DNA of 64,000 nt, from positions 52,055 to 116,054 of the forward strand of contig CALVAA010000003.1 of NCBI GenBank assembly GCA_944325315.1, read 5' to 3'. Source of the DNA: Candidatus Gastranaerophilales bacterium (lineage in GTDB: Bacteria; Cyanobacteriota; Vampirovibrionia; Gastranaerophilales; Gastranaerophilaceae). The position numbers were made by a program, and so were the translations under genes. The notes under the pieces are model-generated. The model did not search any database. It saw nothing but the letters and a program-made list of their open reading frames with translations, and had not been told where the DNA came from. Of this stretch, positions 8,769 to 17,019 are shown in pieces; the stretch's first letter is position 1; the number at the start of each line of letters is the position of its first letter.

Positions 8769-10049
8769 ATGGGATTATCGGCAAGCCAAGGCAGAATGCT
8801 CCTGCTCACTGCAAGAAAGAGTGACTTAGAATACAGGGCGCAACAAATTTCTCAAAAGAGATTAGTTTTATCTCAACAACTTGAATCAATCAGCACTGAA
8901 TACGAAGAGGCTACATCAAACAGGCAAATGAAAATTACATTGTGGCAAGACGGTGTTGCAACAAGTAGTGATGATGCTGCAAGAAGAACAACAAATTTGA
9001 CTTATGCCGCATTGGTAAGCGGTACGGTAAGAAGTGTTAATCCTAATGATTCAGGCATTCAAGGCTACGACAGAACAGAAGGTCAAGATTATACAAGTTC
9101 TACTTTTTACAGACTAGTTGATGCTGACGGGGCTATAGTTGTATCAAGCGAGGATGAAATTCCTGCAAATGCAAGAACAACATCTTCTACAATTACTACA
9201 ACCGATGCTCTGGATAGTAAAGACGGTGCAACAGATGGTATATACAAAGTTGGAACATATGATTCCGAAGGCGGTTTTACTCAATCAGGAGCTTCATATA
9301 TTGCTTTGAGCGATATACCAAACTACAAAAATACTGCTTTGTATAAAGCCTTATATGAAGATAAGAATTCGAGCGATACATCAAAAATAGATTTAGAAGT
9401 CGATGTGACAAACGGAATGATAAAAATTGTCTCAAAAGATGATGAAGGTAAAGAAGAAACAAGATATTTTAACTATAAAACAGGTGAAGAAGATACTAAA
9501 AATAATAAATTTAAAAATTGCGAATTGAAAGCAAATGTTGTTGAAAACAGTTCTGAAGTCCCTGCTTCAACCAGAGAAACAACTTCATCCGGCGATACAA
9601 TTAAATCCGGCGGCGATAATAAATATACGCTTTATGATAAAAACGGCACAGTTATTGCAAGATATGTTGTAGACCCTGCTTTAGCAATGGGTACAAGCGA
9701 TGTTAACGGTACGACTGATGGCCCTAACTATCTTCAGGATTGTATAAGGAACGGAAAATATTTAATTCAAAAAGGCGAAAAAGATACAGACGACGGTGAT
9801 AAATTTAAATGGAAGAATTTGTCTTGGGATTGCGCAGCAAATATTCAAGATGGCTATTATCAAGATGACGATGATAAAGCAAAAGCAAAATACGATAGAT
9901 TGCAAGGACAAATTCAGGCACAAGATAAAAAACTTGAACTTGAACTGGATAATATTCAAACACAAAGATCTGCGGTTACCACAGAAGAAGAGTCCGTTAA
10001 AAAAGTAATCGATGAAAATATTGAAGGTTCATTCAATGCATTTGCATAA
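8769..10049 (+). CDS. Helix-ended repeat-family protein, paralogue of 4964-5989
   Basis: A 426-residue protein starting at the ATG at 8769, with AAAGGTGGT upstream (a GTG at 8760 lies inside that ribosome site). The N-terminus (MGLSASQGRMLLLTARKS, then EYRAQQISQKRLVLSQ) aligns with the paralogue at 4964 residue for residue over about 40 positions. The C-terminus (about 370-426) repeats the same coiled coil, ending in a VKKVIDENIEGSFNAFA-like helix. The middle is longer, Asp/Ser/Thr/Gly-rich and differs from the paralogue. There is no signal peptide or membrane segment. It could be a self-assembling surface or secreted protein; the role is unknown. Confidence 0.6.
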   Translation: MGLSASQGRMLLLTARKSDLEYRAQQISQKRLVLSQQLESISTEYEEATSNRQMKITLWQDGVATSSDDAARRTTNLTYAALVSGTVRSVNPNDSGIQGYDRTEGQDYTSSTFYRLVDADGAIVVSSEDEIPANARTTSSTITTTDALDSKDGATDGIYKVGTYDSEGGFTQSGASYIALSDIPNYKNTALYKALYEDKNSSDTSKIDLEVDVTNGMIKIVSKDDEGKEETRYFNYKTGEEDTKNNKFKNCELKANVVENSSEVPASTRETTSSGDTIKSGGDNKYTLYDKNGTVIARYVVDPALAMGTSDVNGTTDGPNYLQDCIRNGKYLIQKGEKDTDDGDKFKWKNLSWDCAANIQDGYYQDDDDKAKAKYDRLQGQIQAQDKKLELELDNIQTQRSAVTTEEESVKKVIDENIEGSFNAFA

Positions 10050-10088
10050 TCTACAAAAACCCACATTCCGCTTAACTTAAATTACTTA

Positions 10089-10117
10089 AATGCAAGCATT
10101 TTGCTTGCATTTTTTTT
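10089..10117 (+). terminator. Rho-independent terminator
   Basis: The stem AATGCAAGC (10089-10097) and GCTTGCATT (10103-10111), with a 5-base loop, is followed by a run of T to 10117. It overlaps the stop codon of the convergent kinase-like gene (10116). Confidence 0.85.
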
Positions 10118-10808
10118 AATTTAGAGGTATTGCGAATCCAAAAATATTAATATTATCAGGAAAGCTTTTTACAATCATTGTTCCGTAGTGGGCGTTTATT
10201 ATCTCTCCTGAAAGGTAAAAACCTAATTCTTTTACTGTTTTAGACATTACGGATGTGTTTGATTTATTTTTTCTAAAACATTCATCCATCAATTCAACAT
10301 CAATATAAGGGCTTTTGCTTTTAATTTCAAAAACCAGAAAGTTTTTGTTTTGAGATATATTCAGTTCCATTGTGCTTTTTTTAAACGCCTGATTGATGCT
10401 TTCAATAACAAGATTTTCTATTACTTTTTTAATTTTATTTTTATCCGCATTTATTATAATTTCGTTTTTAGGTAAGAATGCAATATTAATTTCGTAGTAT
10501 TTTAATAAAATTGAAAATTCTTTTAAACAATTTACTATAAGGTCATTAAAATCAAATTTTTCATAATTCAGTCTCAGATTTTCATAATTTAATTTATGCA
10601 CAAGGGAATATATTTCCGTCAGATTTTGAATGTGTCTGCAGGAATTAAGTGTAAGCTCTATTAAGTCTTTTTCTTCCGTGGAAATTTTTTCTCCTGCCGT
10701 TACAAGGAAAGATTTAAGTGCATTAATTTGTGCTAAGGCCGGTGTTTTGAAACTGTCTATTATTTTAACAAGATAGTCATCTTTTTTTAGAAGATCTGGT
10801 TTTGCCAT
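10116..10808 (-). CDS. Histidine-kinase-like protein lacking the phospho-acceptor His
   Basis: A 230-residue soluble protein. Residues 12-75 resemble a HisKA dimerisation helix pair. Aligning its F-K-T-P (20-23) with the L-R-T-P of the usual S-H-E-L-R-T-P box places Asp18 where the phosphorylated His should be. Residues about 80-228 are a HATPase-like domain with an N-box-like NKIKKVIENLVIESINQAF and a C-terminal GxxxSGEIINAHYGTMIV portion, while the G1 (DxGxG) box is not clear. It may be a regulatory or pseudokinase partner rather than a working sensor kinase. No response regulator is adjacent, and metX-metW lies upstream on the same strand. Confidence 0.6.
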   Translation of the reverse strand: MAKPDLLKKDDYLVKIIDSFKTPALAQINALKSFLVTAGEKISTEEKDLIELTLNSCRHIQNLTEIYSLVHKLNYENLRLNYEKFDFNDLIVNCLKEFSILLKYYEINIAFLPKNEIIINADKNKIKKVIENLVIESINQAFKKSTMELNISQNKNFLVFEIKSKSPYIDVELMDECFRKNKSNTSVMSKTVKELGFYLSGEIINAHYGTMIVKSFPDNINIFGFAIPLN

Positions 10809-10884
10809 TAAAATGCTCCGTAATATTGTTAGTATAATTTTACTACAAAATTAAAAAAATGGAAATATAATTTATATATTATAT

Positions 10885-11478
10885 TTATTTTGAAATTACA
10901 AAAATTACTTCCTGGGAAAAGAAATTTGCAATATTTTTTATTAAAAAACCGCTTCTTGACTTGTTTCTTGTTAAATATACGGATTTTTCTATTTTTATAT
11001 TTCTTTTTTTACAAAATTCAAAAAAATCAGCTATTGTAAGTAAATGTACATTTGGAGTATCGTACCATTCATAGGGCAGCATTTTTGATTTTGGCATTTT
11101 TCCTTTAAAAAAAAGATAAAACCTTACTCTCCAGTATGCAAAATTTGGAAATGAAACAATAGACTTTTTAGCTACTCTGAGCATTTCCCAAATTACAAAT
11201 TCGGGGTTTTTTGTTGATTGAAGTGTTTGATTCAAAATCGCATAATCATAGCTTTTGTCTTTGAATTCTCCCAGACCTTTATCTAAATCTCCCTGAACAA
11301 CACTTAAACCCTTTTCCAGTGACGCTATTACACTGTCTTGATTGATTTCAACACCCAAACCGACTACATTTTTTTCTTTTTTTAATATTTCAAATAAAGT
11401 CCCGTCAGATGAGCCTAAGTCTAATATTTTTGAATTTTCTTTTACTAAATCGCACACAATTTTGTAGTTGAGATTCAT
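10885..11478 (-). CDS. metW: MetW-type SAM-dependent methyltransferase-like protein
   Basis: A 197-residue class I methyltransferase fold. The SAM loop is LDLGSSDGTLFEIL (about 20-33), followed by GVEINQDSV and the MetW-typical ASLEKGLSVVQGDLDKGL. DYAILNQTLQSTKNPEFVIWEMLRV and SFPNFAYWRVRFYLFFKGKMP are characteristic of MetW. MetW works with MetX in methionine synthesis and is needed for MetX function in some bacteria. The gene follows metX after two bases, so the two are translationally linked. Confidence 0.9.
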   Translation of the reverse strand: MNLNYKIVCDLVKENSKILDLGSSDGTLFEILKKEKNVVGLGVEINQDSVIASLEKGLSVVQGDLDKGLGEFKDKSYDYAILNQTLQSTKNPEFVIWEMLRVAKKSIVSFPNFAYWRVRFYLFFKGKMPKSKMLPYEWYDTPNVHLLTIADFFEFCKKRNIKIEKSVYLTRNKSRSGFLIKNIANFFSQEVIFVISK

Positions 11479-11480
11479 AT

Positions 11481-12575
11481 TTATCCTCTTAAGAAACTTT
11501 TTATAATTTTTGTTTGTTTTTCAAATTCCAATAAAAACGCATCATGACCGCACTTGCTTTCCAATTCAACAAAAGATACATCTTTATTCAGTTGTATTAG
11601 GGCACTTGCAATCTGTTTGGATTGAGCTGTTGTAAAAAGCCAATCGGTTGAAAAAGATATTATTAAAAATCGAGAAGCACTGTCTTTAAGGGCATTTTCA
11701 AGAGAACCGTACTCTTTTATAGGATCATAATAGTCAAGAGCTTTTGTTATATATAAGTAACTGTTCGCATCAAATCTATCCACAAAAACTCTCCCCTGAT
11801 GCTCAAGGTAACTTTCGACTTGAAAATCTATTCCAAAATCAAAGCTGGGTTTTTCTTTAAATTCTCTTCCGAATTTTTTATACATTGCTTCTTCGCAAAG
11901 ATATGTTATATGCCCTATCATTCTTGCAATTGCAAGTCCTGATTCAGGGTGTTTTTTGTCATAATAATTGCCGTTGTTGAAATTAATATCCGTTAAAATT
12001 GCATTTCTGGCTACAGCATTAAAAGCAATGCCTTGAGCGTTTAATCTTGCACTTGTTGCAATAAGTATTGTTGATTTAACATTTTTTGGAAATCTGATAG
12101 ACCATTCAAGAGCCTGCATTCCTCCCAATGAACCTCCTGCTACAATAATTTTTTTAATTCCCAAATAATCAACCAGTTTTTTTTGGACATTTACCATATC
12201 TTCAATCGTGATAACAGGAAAATCAAGAGCGTACGGTTTGTCGGTATCAGGGTTAATTGATGCCGGGCCGGTTGTGCCGTAGCATCCGCCTAAAATATTT
12301 GATGAAATAACGAAAAATTTATCGGTGTCAAATGCTTTATTGCTCCCTATCATATCATCCCACCAGCCCGGCTTTTGGGTGTCTTTATGGTAATATGCCG
12401 CATGGGCGCTTCCTGTTAGAGCATGGAGGACAAGTATAGCATTATCTTTGTTTTCGTTTAGTTTTCCGTATGTTTCATAGGCTATATCAATGCTTTTTAA
12501 AATTTTTCCGGACTTTAGTTTTGTTGGCTCTTTAATTTTTAAATATTTAGTTTCACTATAAATTTTGTTACCCAT
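11481..12575 (-). CDS. metX: Homoserine O-acetyltransferase
   Basis: A 364-residue alpha/beta-hydrolase enzyme that acylates L-homoserine using acetyl-CoA (or succinyl-CoA in some members), the first committed step of methionine synthesis. The nucleophile elbow is AGGSLGGMQALEW (Ser around residue 148). The acid is in STDWLFTTAQS and the base in KCGHDAFLLE. NILGGCYGTTGPASINP and RNAILTD are family signatures. It is first in the metX-metW operon and divergent from the GAF/HD-GYP-like gene. Confidence 0.94.
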   Translation of the reverse strand: MGNKIYSETKYLKIKEPTKLKSGKILKSIDIAYETYGKLNENKDNAILVLHALTGSAHAAYYHKDTQKPGWWDDMIGSNKAFDTDKFFVISSNILGGCYGTTGPASINPDTDKPYALDFPVITIEDMVNVQKKLVDYLGIKKIIVAGGSLGGMQALEWSIRFPKNVKSTILIATSARLNAQGIAFNAVARNAILTDINFNNGNYYDKKHPESGLAIARMIGHITYLCEEAMYKKFGREFKEKPSFDFGIDFQVESYLEHQGRVFVDRFDANSYLYITKALDYYDPIKEYGSLENALKDSASRFLIISFSTDWLFTTAQSKQIASALIQLNKDVSFVELESKCGHDAFLLEFEKQTKIIKSFLRG

Positions 12576-12707
12576 GTTTTTATTTTATCATCTACATCTA
12601 AAGTATAAAAATTTATTAACTATTGTATAAAATATTAACAATTTTACTTTAGTTTTTGAAATTAGTGTCGTTATGTTATTATATAAGTGGCACAGGATTG
12701 GGTATTT

Positions 12708-14018
12708 ATGAGTAAAGCTAAAAAAACCGATAATTCTTCAAATAATTTATCTGTATATACAAGAGAAATAAATCTTTTGGAAGATGACCCGTTAGAAGAA
12801 ATTTTTGCCTTAAATCTGGGCGATTTTTTAACGGAACATTTAATAAACCCGGAACTTGTTGATAAAATTTCAAAAAAAGCTCATGAAAAAGATAAAAAAA
12901 TCAGTTTAAAAGAGCAGTTGAAAGAACTTATTTCCATATATTCAATAGACAATACTTTAAGTCTTCTGGGGTTTGATAACAGCGAAGATTTTGTGATTTA
13001 TAATTCAATTGCAAAAACAATCAAAGTAATGCTTGATTTGACCGAATGTAATATTTTTCTTTCAAAAAAGAATGAGCCTTTGCGTCATTCGGGATCTTCC
13101 GAGGAAAAATTACTTGAAGGCGAAGTAGACGAATACATTAAAAAAGCAATGGAAGACGAGAGGGAAATTGTTTTTGAAAAGGATGAAATGCAGTTTTCTT
13201 TGTTTCCTATGAAAAACAATTTTGAATGCATAGGTGTTATTGAAGTTATAAGAAAAGCAAAAAGGCCATTGGAATTTGAATATGCTGATTTAATTCAAAA
13301 TACGGCCGGGCTTTTTGTAACATCATTGGGTCTTCAAAAATTAATAGATGAAGTAAAAAGATTGATTGCTCTTGAGGATGTTTCGCTTTTGGAATTGCAA
13401 AATTTAAGAGCGCAATTGACGGCAATTATCGGCGATTTAGGCGATCAACAACAATCTTTTGTTGAAAAATTAGCATATGCCGTTGATTTAAAAGGTCAAT
13501 ATAAACGTTCGCATTCAAAAGAATGTGCCGAACTGTCAAAAGAAATTTGCAATCATTTGGGACTAAACGAAAAAACAACAGATTTAATTTATTATGCGGG
13601 TTTGTTGCAAAATATTGGTAAAATCACACTTTGTGAAGAATTGTTTACCAAAAAAGAAAAATTAACAAAACAAGAATGGGAAAAGCTAAAAAATTCTCCA
13701 AATGTTGGCGTTGATTTATTGATGAATATTAACTTTATGTCTGAAGTTGTTCCATATATAAATTACCAACAAGAACGCTATAACGGAAAGGGATACCCTG
13801 AAGGCTTAAGCGGAAATTCTATCCCGTTGGGTTCAAGAATAATAGCTGTAGCAGGGGCTTACTGTGCTATGACCCAGGATAGAATACACAGAAAAGCAAT
13901 GAGTAACGCTGAAGCACTTGAAATTTTAAAGCAAGAAGCCGGAATAAAATGGGACCCTAAAATTATTGATGTTTTGGTTGAATTAAAAATGAAAAATAAT
14001 AACAATAAATTAAGCTGA
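12708..14018 (+). CDS. GAF plus degenerate HD-GYP domain protein
   Basis: A 436-residue protein read from the ATG at 12708; a GTG at 12687 would overlap a TATTATATAA promoter element. Residues about 95-215 form a GAF-like sensor domain, 216-250 a coiled linker and 255-430 an HD-GYP domain. The fold motifs are kept (GLLQNIGKI, RYNGKGYPEGLSG, IPLGSRIIAVAG), but metal ligands are gone. HD is Q301-N302, the HH pair before ERxxGxGYP is Q354-Q355, and the Asp of the usual VxDxxDAL is G383. It therefore probably cannot hydrolyse cyclic-di-GMP and may bind a nucleotide or partner instead. It is transcribed alone and ends in a terminator. Confidence 0.75.
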   Translation: MSKAKKTDNSSNNLSVYTREINLLEDDPLEEIFALNLGDFLTEHLINPELVDKISKKAHEKDKKISLKEQLKELISIYSIDNTLSLLGFDNSEDFVIYNSIAKTIKVMLDLTECNIFLSKKNEPLRHSGSSEEKLLEGEVDEYIKKAMEDEREIVFEKDEMQFSLFPMKNNFECIGVIEVIRKAKRPLEFEYADLIQNTAGLFVTSLGLQKLIDEVKRLIALEDVSLLELQNLRAQLTAIIGDLGDQQQSFVEKLAYAVDLKGQYKRSHSKECAELSKEICNHLGLNEKTTDLIYYAGLLQNIGKITLCEELFTKKEKLTKQEWEKLKNSPNVGVDLLMNINFMSEVVPYINYQQERYNGKGYPEGLSGNSIPLGSRIIAVAGAYCAMTQDRIHRKAMSNAEALEILKQEAGIKWDPKIIDVLVELKMKNNNNKLS

Positions 14019-14040
14019 GCAGGAGCTCGGCTTAATTTTT
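14008..14040 (+). terminator. Rho-independent terminator overlapping a stop codon
   Basis: AATTAAGCTGAGC (14008-14020) pairs with GCTCGGCTTAATT (14025-14037) through a 4-base loop with one G-U pair, followed by T residues. The left arm includes the TGA stop of the HD-GYP-like gene. Confidence 0.85.
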
Positions 14041-14071
14041 GTGTTAAAATTAAATATAAAAGAGGGAAAAA

Positions 14072-15223
14072 ATGGTAATTTTAGAAAAACCTTATGTATC
14101 CGATTTTTTGATTGAAACAATAAAAAACAATAATTTTCCTGTTTTAGATAACGAGATTTCAAGAAAATATTTTTCAAAGGATTGCCTTATATCTTTAGAG
14201 AAATTATCTTGCTTTAAGGATGAAATGTTCTATTCAAACTCTGAAAATTCAATTGATATTATAAATACAAACTTCAAAGATTCCAATCTTTCTTCTATGA
14301 TTGAATTAAGCAAAAACAAGGTGCTTTTTAGAGATAAAATTAAAAAACTTTTCCCAAATTATTTTTACGACACGGTCGGTTTATCAAAAATCAAAAATTA
14401 TGATATTAAAAAACTGAAGTTTCCTGTTATTTTAAAACCAAACGTGGGTTTTTTGAGCTTCGGGGTTTATCCGGTTAAAAGCGAAAAAGAATGGTTTGAA
14501 GTTCTTAATAAATTAGACGACGATATTGAAAAATTTAAAGATATTTTCCCTAAAGATGTTGTTGATACAGATAATTTTATAATAGAAGAAATGATTGAGG
14601 GGGATGAATACGCTCTCGATGCTTATTTTGACAATGAATCACAAGCAACTATTTTAAACATCTTCCATCATCCGTTTTTTGATGAAAATGATGTATCCGA
14701 TAGGGTTTATTATTGTTCAAAAGAGATTTTAGAAAAATATATAGAACCTTTTAATAATCTTTTAAATAAAATTGGAAAAGAAGCAAATTATAAAAATTTC
14801 CCTTTTCACCTGGAATTAAGGGTTAAAAAAGACGGACAAATAATTCCTATTGAAATGAATCCTATGCGTTTTTGCGGATGGTGTATAACGGATATTGCCT
14901 ATTGGGCATGGGGGGTTAATGTTTATGAATATTTCTTTAAAAAACAAAAACCTGACTGGGAAAAAATATTAAAAAATAAAGATGATTCACTATACTACTT
15001 TACAATGGCCGATGTTGGCAATGATGTTAAAAAAGATAGTATAATTAAAGTTGATTATGAAAAATATCTTGAAAATATTTCAAACCCCCTATGTATAAGA
15101 AAAATTGACTATAAAAAACATCCGTTTTTTGCAATTGTATTTGCAAAAACAAATTCTGTTGATGAGATTAAAAATCTGTTAAAACTTGATATGAAAGAAT
15201 TTATTGTTTTGGGAAAACACTGA
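14072..15223 (+). CDS. ATP-grasp domain protein
   Basis: A 383-residue cytoplasmic protein with an ATP-grasp fold. The nucleotide-binding Lys strand is FPVILKPNVGFLSFGVYPV (about 111-129), the hinge region FIIEEMIEGDEYALDAYF, and the Mg-binding strand HLELRVKKDGQIIPIEMNPMRFCGW with E-x-N. Such enzymes join a carboxylate to an amine or thiol through an acyl phosphate; the substrates here cannot be inferred. AGAGGGA precedes the ATG. Its 3' end overlaps the convergent ribonucleotide-reductase-like gene by 23 bases. Confidence 0.75.
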   Translation: MVILEKPYVSDFLIETIKNNNFPVLDNEISRKYFSKDCLISLEKLSCFKDEMFYSNSENSIDIINTNFKDSNLSSMIELSKNKVLFRDKIKKLFPNYFYDTVGLSKIKNYDIKKLKFPVILKPNVGFLSFGVYPVKSEKEWFEVLNKLDDDIEKFKDIFPKDVVDTDNFIIEEMIEGDEYALDAYFDNESQATILNIFHHPFFDENDVSDRVYYCSKEILEKYIEPFNNLLNKIGKEANYKNFPFHLELRVKKDGQIIPIEMNPMRFCGWCITDIAYWAWGVNVYEYFFKKQKPDWEKILKNKDDSLYYFTMADVGNDVKKDSIIKVDYEKYLENISNPLCIRKIDYKKHPFFAIVFAKTNSVDEIKNLLKLDMKEFIVLGKH

Positions 15224-16502
15224 TTCCTTTTATATCTTTTTTAATACAGTACCTTATAATATTATTTATATCTTCTATTGTATAGTTTTCTTTTAGCTTA
15301 ATTGTTTTTGAAATTGTACCTTCCAGGTATTTTTGAGCTATTGATAAAGTGTCAATTTCATCATAGTAAGAAATATCTTTGTTATCATTAGGTTCAATTG
15401 AAGGTGAAGTTTTCAAAAATCTTGAAATAGTTCCTGTTGGAGATATTGCCATTTTAATATTGTTTTTTTGACATTGGGTTTTTATTGTTTTAAGGCATTT
15501 ATCCAAAATATCTTTTGCTTCTTTTGAGCCGTATTTAATTTTCATTGAATCAAGAAGGCTATTATAGCCAAGGATTCCTATGTATCCGTTTGAATCAATG
15601 TTTTTCATTGCGCAAGAAAGTATATTTGAAGCGTTTTTAAGTGAATCATAGTCAATTTTTTGATTTTCAGAATCATAAAACTTTAAAAGATTTATGTGGG
15701 CTAAAGTTAATTTTTCGTTTTTCTCTAAAGGTGCTGCAGCACAGCAGTCTGTAATATAGTTTTTATTATTTGAAAAAATAATTCCCGGTTCTCCGGATTT
15801 TAGCATTGAATCAAGTAGTTTTGAATATATGTCTTTTGCCTTTATTTTTTTTCCATCTGATAGTATAACTGTTTCATTATTGTCTACTTTATCCAAAAAA
15901 CTATTATCCATTATAACGGATAAATCAAAACACCAATTATTATAATCAGCTTCGTCTTTTAGTCTTATAAAATCCATAATTTGACCGTTATATATGTCTA
16001 ATAGTCCAATAGCTGCACCGGGACGCTCCAGAGAAGGTTGCCTGAATTTTAAATATGAATTTATGGTTTTAATTTCTTCTGTTGGATTTTTAAGATTTGA
16101 AAAATTAACCCCTATCCCTTTTAGGGAATTGATATAATCTTCTATATAGGCACAATGAGAGATTATGCTTTTATTTGGATTTAATGCCAAACCAACAGCG
16201 CTTGAAGGGTCTTTTAAATTTCTGTAACAAGAACTTGATAAACTTACAGCACCTGTTTTTAAAAGATTTGAAAAACAAAAAGCATCATTTGGATTTTTAA
16301 ATATGCTGCGAGAAATGCCATTTAGAAAAGAGTTTATATTTTCTTCTTTTTTTATTATTTTTCTATCTATAAAAACTTTTTTGTTTAAATTTGGATTTTC
16401 CATATTAAAGCTATCATAGCCATAATTAGATATAACAGTGCTTTTTGGCTGATACTTTTGGTTTGGTATTGGTGTTTTTATAGAAGAAACTCTATTAATC
16501 AT
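15201..16502 (-). CDS. Truncated class II ribonucleotide reductase-like protein
   Basis: A 433-residue protein that follows the order of B12-dependent ribonucleotide reductase motifs: LSSSC (88-92, first redox Cys), GIGVNFS (129-135), RPGAAIGLLDIYNGQIMDFI (160-179), GEPGIIF (237-243), TDCCAAAPL (251-259), AHINLLKF and SPTGTIS (354-360). In active enzymes the central motif is T-N-P-C-G-E-x-P-L; here the thiyl-radical Cys position is kept (C254), but Asn is D252 and the catalytic Glu is A256. The C-terminal Cys pair and zinc tail are absent and the length is far below the usual 700 or more. Probably a pseudoenzyme. It starts four bases after scpB, as the last gene of the smc operon. Confidence 0.65.
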   Translation of the reverse strand: MINRVSSIKTPIPNQKYQPKSTVISNYGYDSFNMENPNLNKKVFIDRKIIKKEENINSFLNGISRSIFKNPNDAFCFSNLLKTGAVSLSSSCYRNLKDPSSAVGLALNPNKSIISHCAYIEDYINSLKGIGVNFSNLKNPTEEIKTINSYLKFRQPSLERPGAAIGLLDIYNGQIMDFIRLKDEADYNNWCFDLSVIMDNSFLDKVDNNETVILSDGKKIKAKDIYSKLLDSMLKSGEPGIIFSNNKNYITDCCAAAPLEKNEKLTLAHINLLKFYDSENQKIDYDSLKNASNILSCAMKNIDSNGYIGILGYNSLLDSMKIKYGSKEAKDILDKCLKTIKTQCQKNNIKMAISPTGTISRFLKTSPSIEPNDNKDISYYDEIDTLSIAQKYLEGTISKTIKLKENYTIEDINNIIRYCIKKDIKGISVFPKQ

Positions 16503-16506
16503 AATC

Positions 16507-17019
16507 TTAAAGGTTTTTTAAATCTTGCGTTGCATCCAGTTTTTTAACAAGTGCTTTAATATCTCCTTTAAGTTTAAAATACTCCTGAAATTTTTTTGTT
16601 GTCCTAATATTAAAACTTCTTCCGTTTTTGTCTTTAGAACGGGAAATTAAACCATGGTTTAACAGTTCTGTTATGTGCTCATAAGCGCTTGGACGAATTT
16701 CTTTAAGGTATGACTGACGAATGGGCTCTTTTAAGGCTATTACGGTAAGCGTTTTTAAAACAGCGGGAGAAAGCTCAACCGGGCAAATTTTTTCTACGAT
16801 ATCAATATATTCAGCTTTTACTTGAATGATATAACCATCTTCATCATCAATTTCTAAAGCACCGTTTCTTGATGAATAATCAAACATTAAATCCAAAAGC
16901 GCTTGTTCAATTTTTTCTTCATCAACTTCTAAAATTGAAGCAATTTCCATTGGCTGCATTGCTTTTGCGGTAACAAATAAAACCGCTTCAATTTTTGCTT
17001 TTAAAACTTCATCTTCCAC
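16507..17019 (-). CDS. scpB: Segregation and condensation protein B
   Basis: A 170-residue protein with two tandem winged-helix domains. EAVLFVTAKAMQPMEIASIL opens the first, and LKTLTVIALKEPIRQSYLKEIRP with LLNHGLISRSKDKNGR, the most conserved ScpB stretch, forms the second. As a dimer it caps ScpA and stabilises the SMC ring for chromosome compaction and segregation. It is slightly shorter than most ScpB proteins at the C-terminus. Its start overlaps the scpA stop by one base. Confidence 0.9.
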   Translation of the reverse strand: MEDEVLKAKIEAVLFVTAKAMQPMEIASILEVDEEKIEQALLDLMFDYSSRNGALEIDDEDGYIIQVKAEYIDIVEKICPVELSPAVLKTLTVIALKEPIRQSYLKEIRPSAYEHITELLNHGLISRSKDKNGRSFNIRTTKKFQEYFKLKGDIKALVKKLDATQDLKNL

